From: a virus
Reading direction: 5' to 3' (one strand)
Length of the DNA stretch: 27,086 nucleotides
IMG/VR virus record: IMGVR_UViG_3300049448_000048
Span: 1 to 27,086 of that record
Under the pieces are notes generated by a model that saw only the letters and a program-made list of their open reading frames with translations, had not been told where the DNA came from and searched no databases. A program made the position numbers and the translations under genes. Positions 25,776 through 27,086 of this stretch are shown piece after piece (the stretch's first letter is position 1; every line of letters begins with the position of its first letter).

Positions 25776-27086
25776 GTAGCCGATCCCCCACCCGGTGCAT
25801 TGAGCATCTTGGCAGACCTAGCGATCAGGGCTGCTGGACTGTTGCCACCGGGAGCCGGACGAGCCGCAGCCGGAGGAGCCTGACCGGGCTGCGATTGTGC
25901 GCCATTCTGCGTCGGTGGGGCGCTACCCCCAGGCGGTGCTGGGGCCGGAGGATACGGCGAGCTCAGCAGCTGGCTCTGGACCGCTAGGGCCACCTTCGCT
26001 GCCTCTTGGGCCGTCGCCATAGCCTCGGCACGTGCCTTCGCCTCAAGCCAGGCCTCGACATCGTCAGCGGTGACGCCAGGGATCCGACGCCATAGTTCCT
26101 CAACCGGCACACCCAGCATCTGGGCTGCCTTGCCGAGAGCGTCCACGGTCGCAGCAAACGACCGGGCTGAGGTGTCACGCCACACCACGACGCCATTGAG
26201 GTCATTCCAGCCGGGATCGTCTCCGACAGCCTTGGCGTTCAGACGGAAGGTGTTCCGCCAGCTGTCATTGAGCATCGCCTGCTCTTCCTCGATCTTGCGG
26301 TCTAGGCCATCTCTGGCGGCCGCAAGTGCTTCCGCAGATAGGTTGGCGATCTGGCCCAGCAGGTGGTATGGAGGAACCTGCGAGACGGTCGACATGTGGC
26401 GGATGGCCGATTCGCGCGCAGCGTCGAACGGTGCCAGTGGCGACACATCGAATTCCCCGAACTTGGTAGTGGCGTCATCGCTTGACCAGATACGGTCAAC
26501 GCCAGGCCGGAATGGCTCAGTTGGCCGACCCTGCTCATCCTCGCCGGCCATCCCGCTCACCCAGCGCTGACGGAATGCAGCGAACTGGGTCGTGAGCATC
26601 TCGTTGAAGGTGAAGAAGTTGATCTGGTCCTGGATCGTCATCAGCGGCTCGATCTCGCCAGCGACATCCTCGCCATCCAGGTCATCCTCGTACAGGAACC
26701 TGACAACCGGCACCAGGCCCATATTGTGAGCCGATACCGGAGGCTTGCCGTCCAGGTACGGGTCACCAGGCTCCGCCAGCGCCAGTGGCTGGGTATTGTT
26801 CCCCGGCACACCGGTCATGATATAGCGATTCTGCTCATCGTAGATGGTGATGATGAGCCTGCGCTTGCCGGTCACCTTGGGGTCGTACACGTCCATCTGT
26901 TCCATAGCCACCTGGGGCCATTCGTCATTCACCGGATCCGTGTAGAGCGCGATCATCCTCTTTGCGCTGCATGCACGCATCACCGGAAAGCTCTGGACCT
27001 GCTGATCGCTCATCGCCATCTGGCCAGGCAGCACAACCACGTATGCCATGCCGTGCTTCATCACGGCCCTGTGAACACCGTGCTGC
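25772..27086 (-). CDS. Portal protein, SPP1 gp6-like, 5' end beyond window
   Basis: The frame is open to the right edge, and the GTG at 27064 is only the first start inside the window. Visible residues (430 from that GTG) fit the SPP1/gp6-type portal family. The wing region has RLIITIYDEQNRYIMTGVPG and NMGLVPVVRFLYEDDLDGE. The stem region has IEPLMTIQDQINFFTFNEM and AFRQRWVSGM. The clip/crown part has STVSQVPPYHLLGQIANLSA and EALAAARDGLDRKIEEEQAM, a very conserved block. The C-terminal 75 residues are Pro/Ala/Gln-rich. The portal forms the dodecameric channel for packaging and ejection. The terminase gene is expected just beyond the right edge. Confidence 0.92.
   Translation of the reverse strand, partial: QHGVHRAVMKHGMAYVVVLPGQMAMSDQQVQSFPVMRACSAKRMIALYTDPVNDEWPQVAMEQMDVYDPKVTGKRRLIITIYDEQNRYIMTGVPGNNTQPLALAEPGDPYLDGKPPVSAHNMGLVPVVRFLYEDDLDGEDVAGEIEPLMTIQDQINFFTFNEMLTTQFAAFRQRWVSGMAGEDEQGRPTEPFRPGVDRIWSSDDATTKFGEFDVSPLAPFDAARESAIRHMSTVSQVPPYHLLGQIANLSAEALAAARDGLDRKIEEEQAMLNDSWRNTFRLNAKAVGDDPGWNDLNGVVVWRDTSARSFAATVDALGKAAQMLGVPVEELWRRIPGVTADDVEAWLEAKARAEAMATAQEAAKVALAVQSQLLSSPYPPAPAPPGGSAPPTQNGAQSQPGQAPPAAARPAPGGNSPAALIARSAKMLNAPGGGSAT

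Noticed and set aside
1-27086. tRNA genes, insertion sequences or an integrase
   Set aside because: I saw no cloverleaf-like segment with a T-loop GTTCGA-type core in the right context, no transposase or recombinase motif, and nearly all sequence is covered by structural genes.

Overview
The window is the structural and lysis region of a tailed, siphovirus-type bacteriophage or prophage of an actinobacterium. Evidence for the host group is the moderately high GC, frequent GTG starts, a DUF1906-type endolysin, a ReqiPepy6 Gp37-like tail protein and small head-region proteins of the type seen in Streptomyces, Rhodococcus and Mycobacterium phages. Almost every gene is on the minus strand, so the late operon reads from the right edge to the left. 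Most junctions are tight, with ATGA, TGATG, TAATG or TAGTG overlaps that suggest translational coupling. Only one gene, cut by the left edge, is on the plus strand. I cannot tell from this window whether the phage is lytic or integrated.

Right to left: portal protein (cut by the right edge); MuF-like minor head protein; five small, mostly uncharacterised head-region genes (24922-22967); a block of putative virion decoration or fibre genes (22963-19330) that includes a 660-aa protein with about 19 short alanine/glycine/serine/threonine-rich repeats; a 167-nt gap with two hairpins; scaffold; HK97-type major capsid protein; four head-tail connection and tail-completion genes (17129-15426); major tail protein; two tail assembly chaperone frames joined by a -1 frameshift at GGGGAAA (14395-14401); tape measure protein with a lytic transglycosylase domain; distal tail protein; a 1921-aa tail-tip protein; a further tail fibre-like protein; four small genes, two of them coding for membrane proteins; and the lysis cassette (endolysin, holin, a permuted papain-like hydrolase and a 53-aa two-helix membrane protein). 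A strong hairpin separates this operon from the convergent plus-strand gene, which encodes a lysozyme-fold transglycosylase domain.

The head genes build the procapsid and neck, the tail genes build the tube and tip, and the left end opens the host envelope. Four proteins look peptidoglycan-active: the tape measure, the endolysin, the papain-like protein and the edge transglycosylase. The 1921-aa tail-tip protein adds a glycosidase-like module and a BNR propeller.

The observations most worth a second look are: the domain order of the giant tail-tip protein; the repeat protein with its apparent chimeric join; a hydrophobic 28-codon open frame directly after the TGA of the 19330-19674 gene; interleaved inverted repeats in the holin leader; and the unannotated membrane protein at 364-525.
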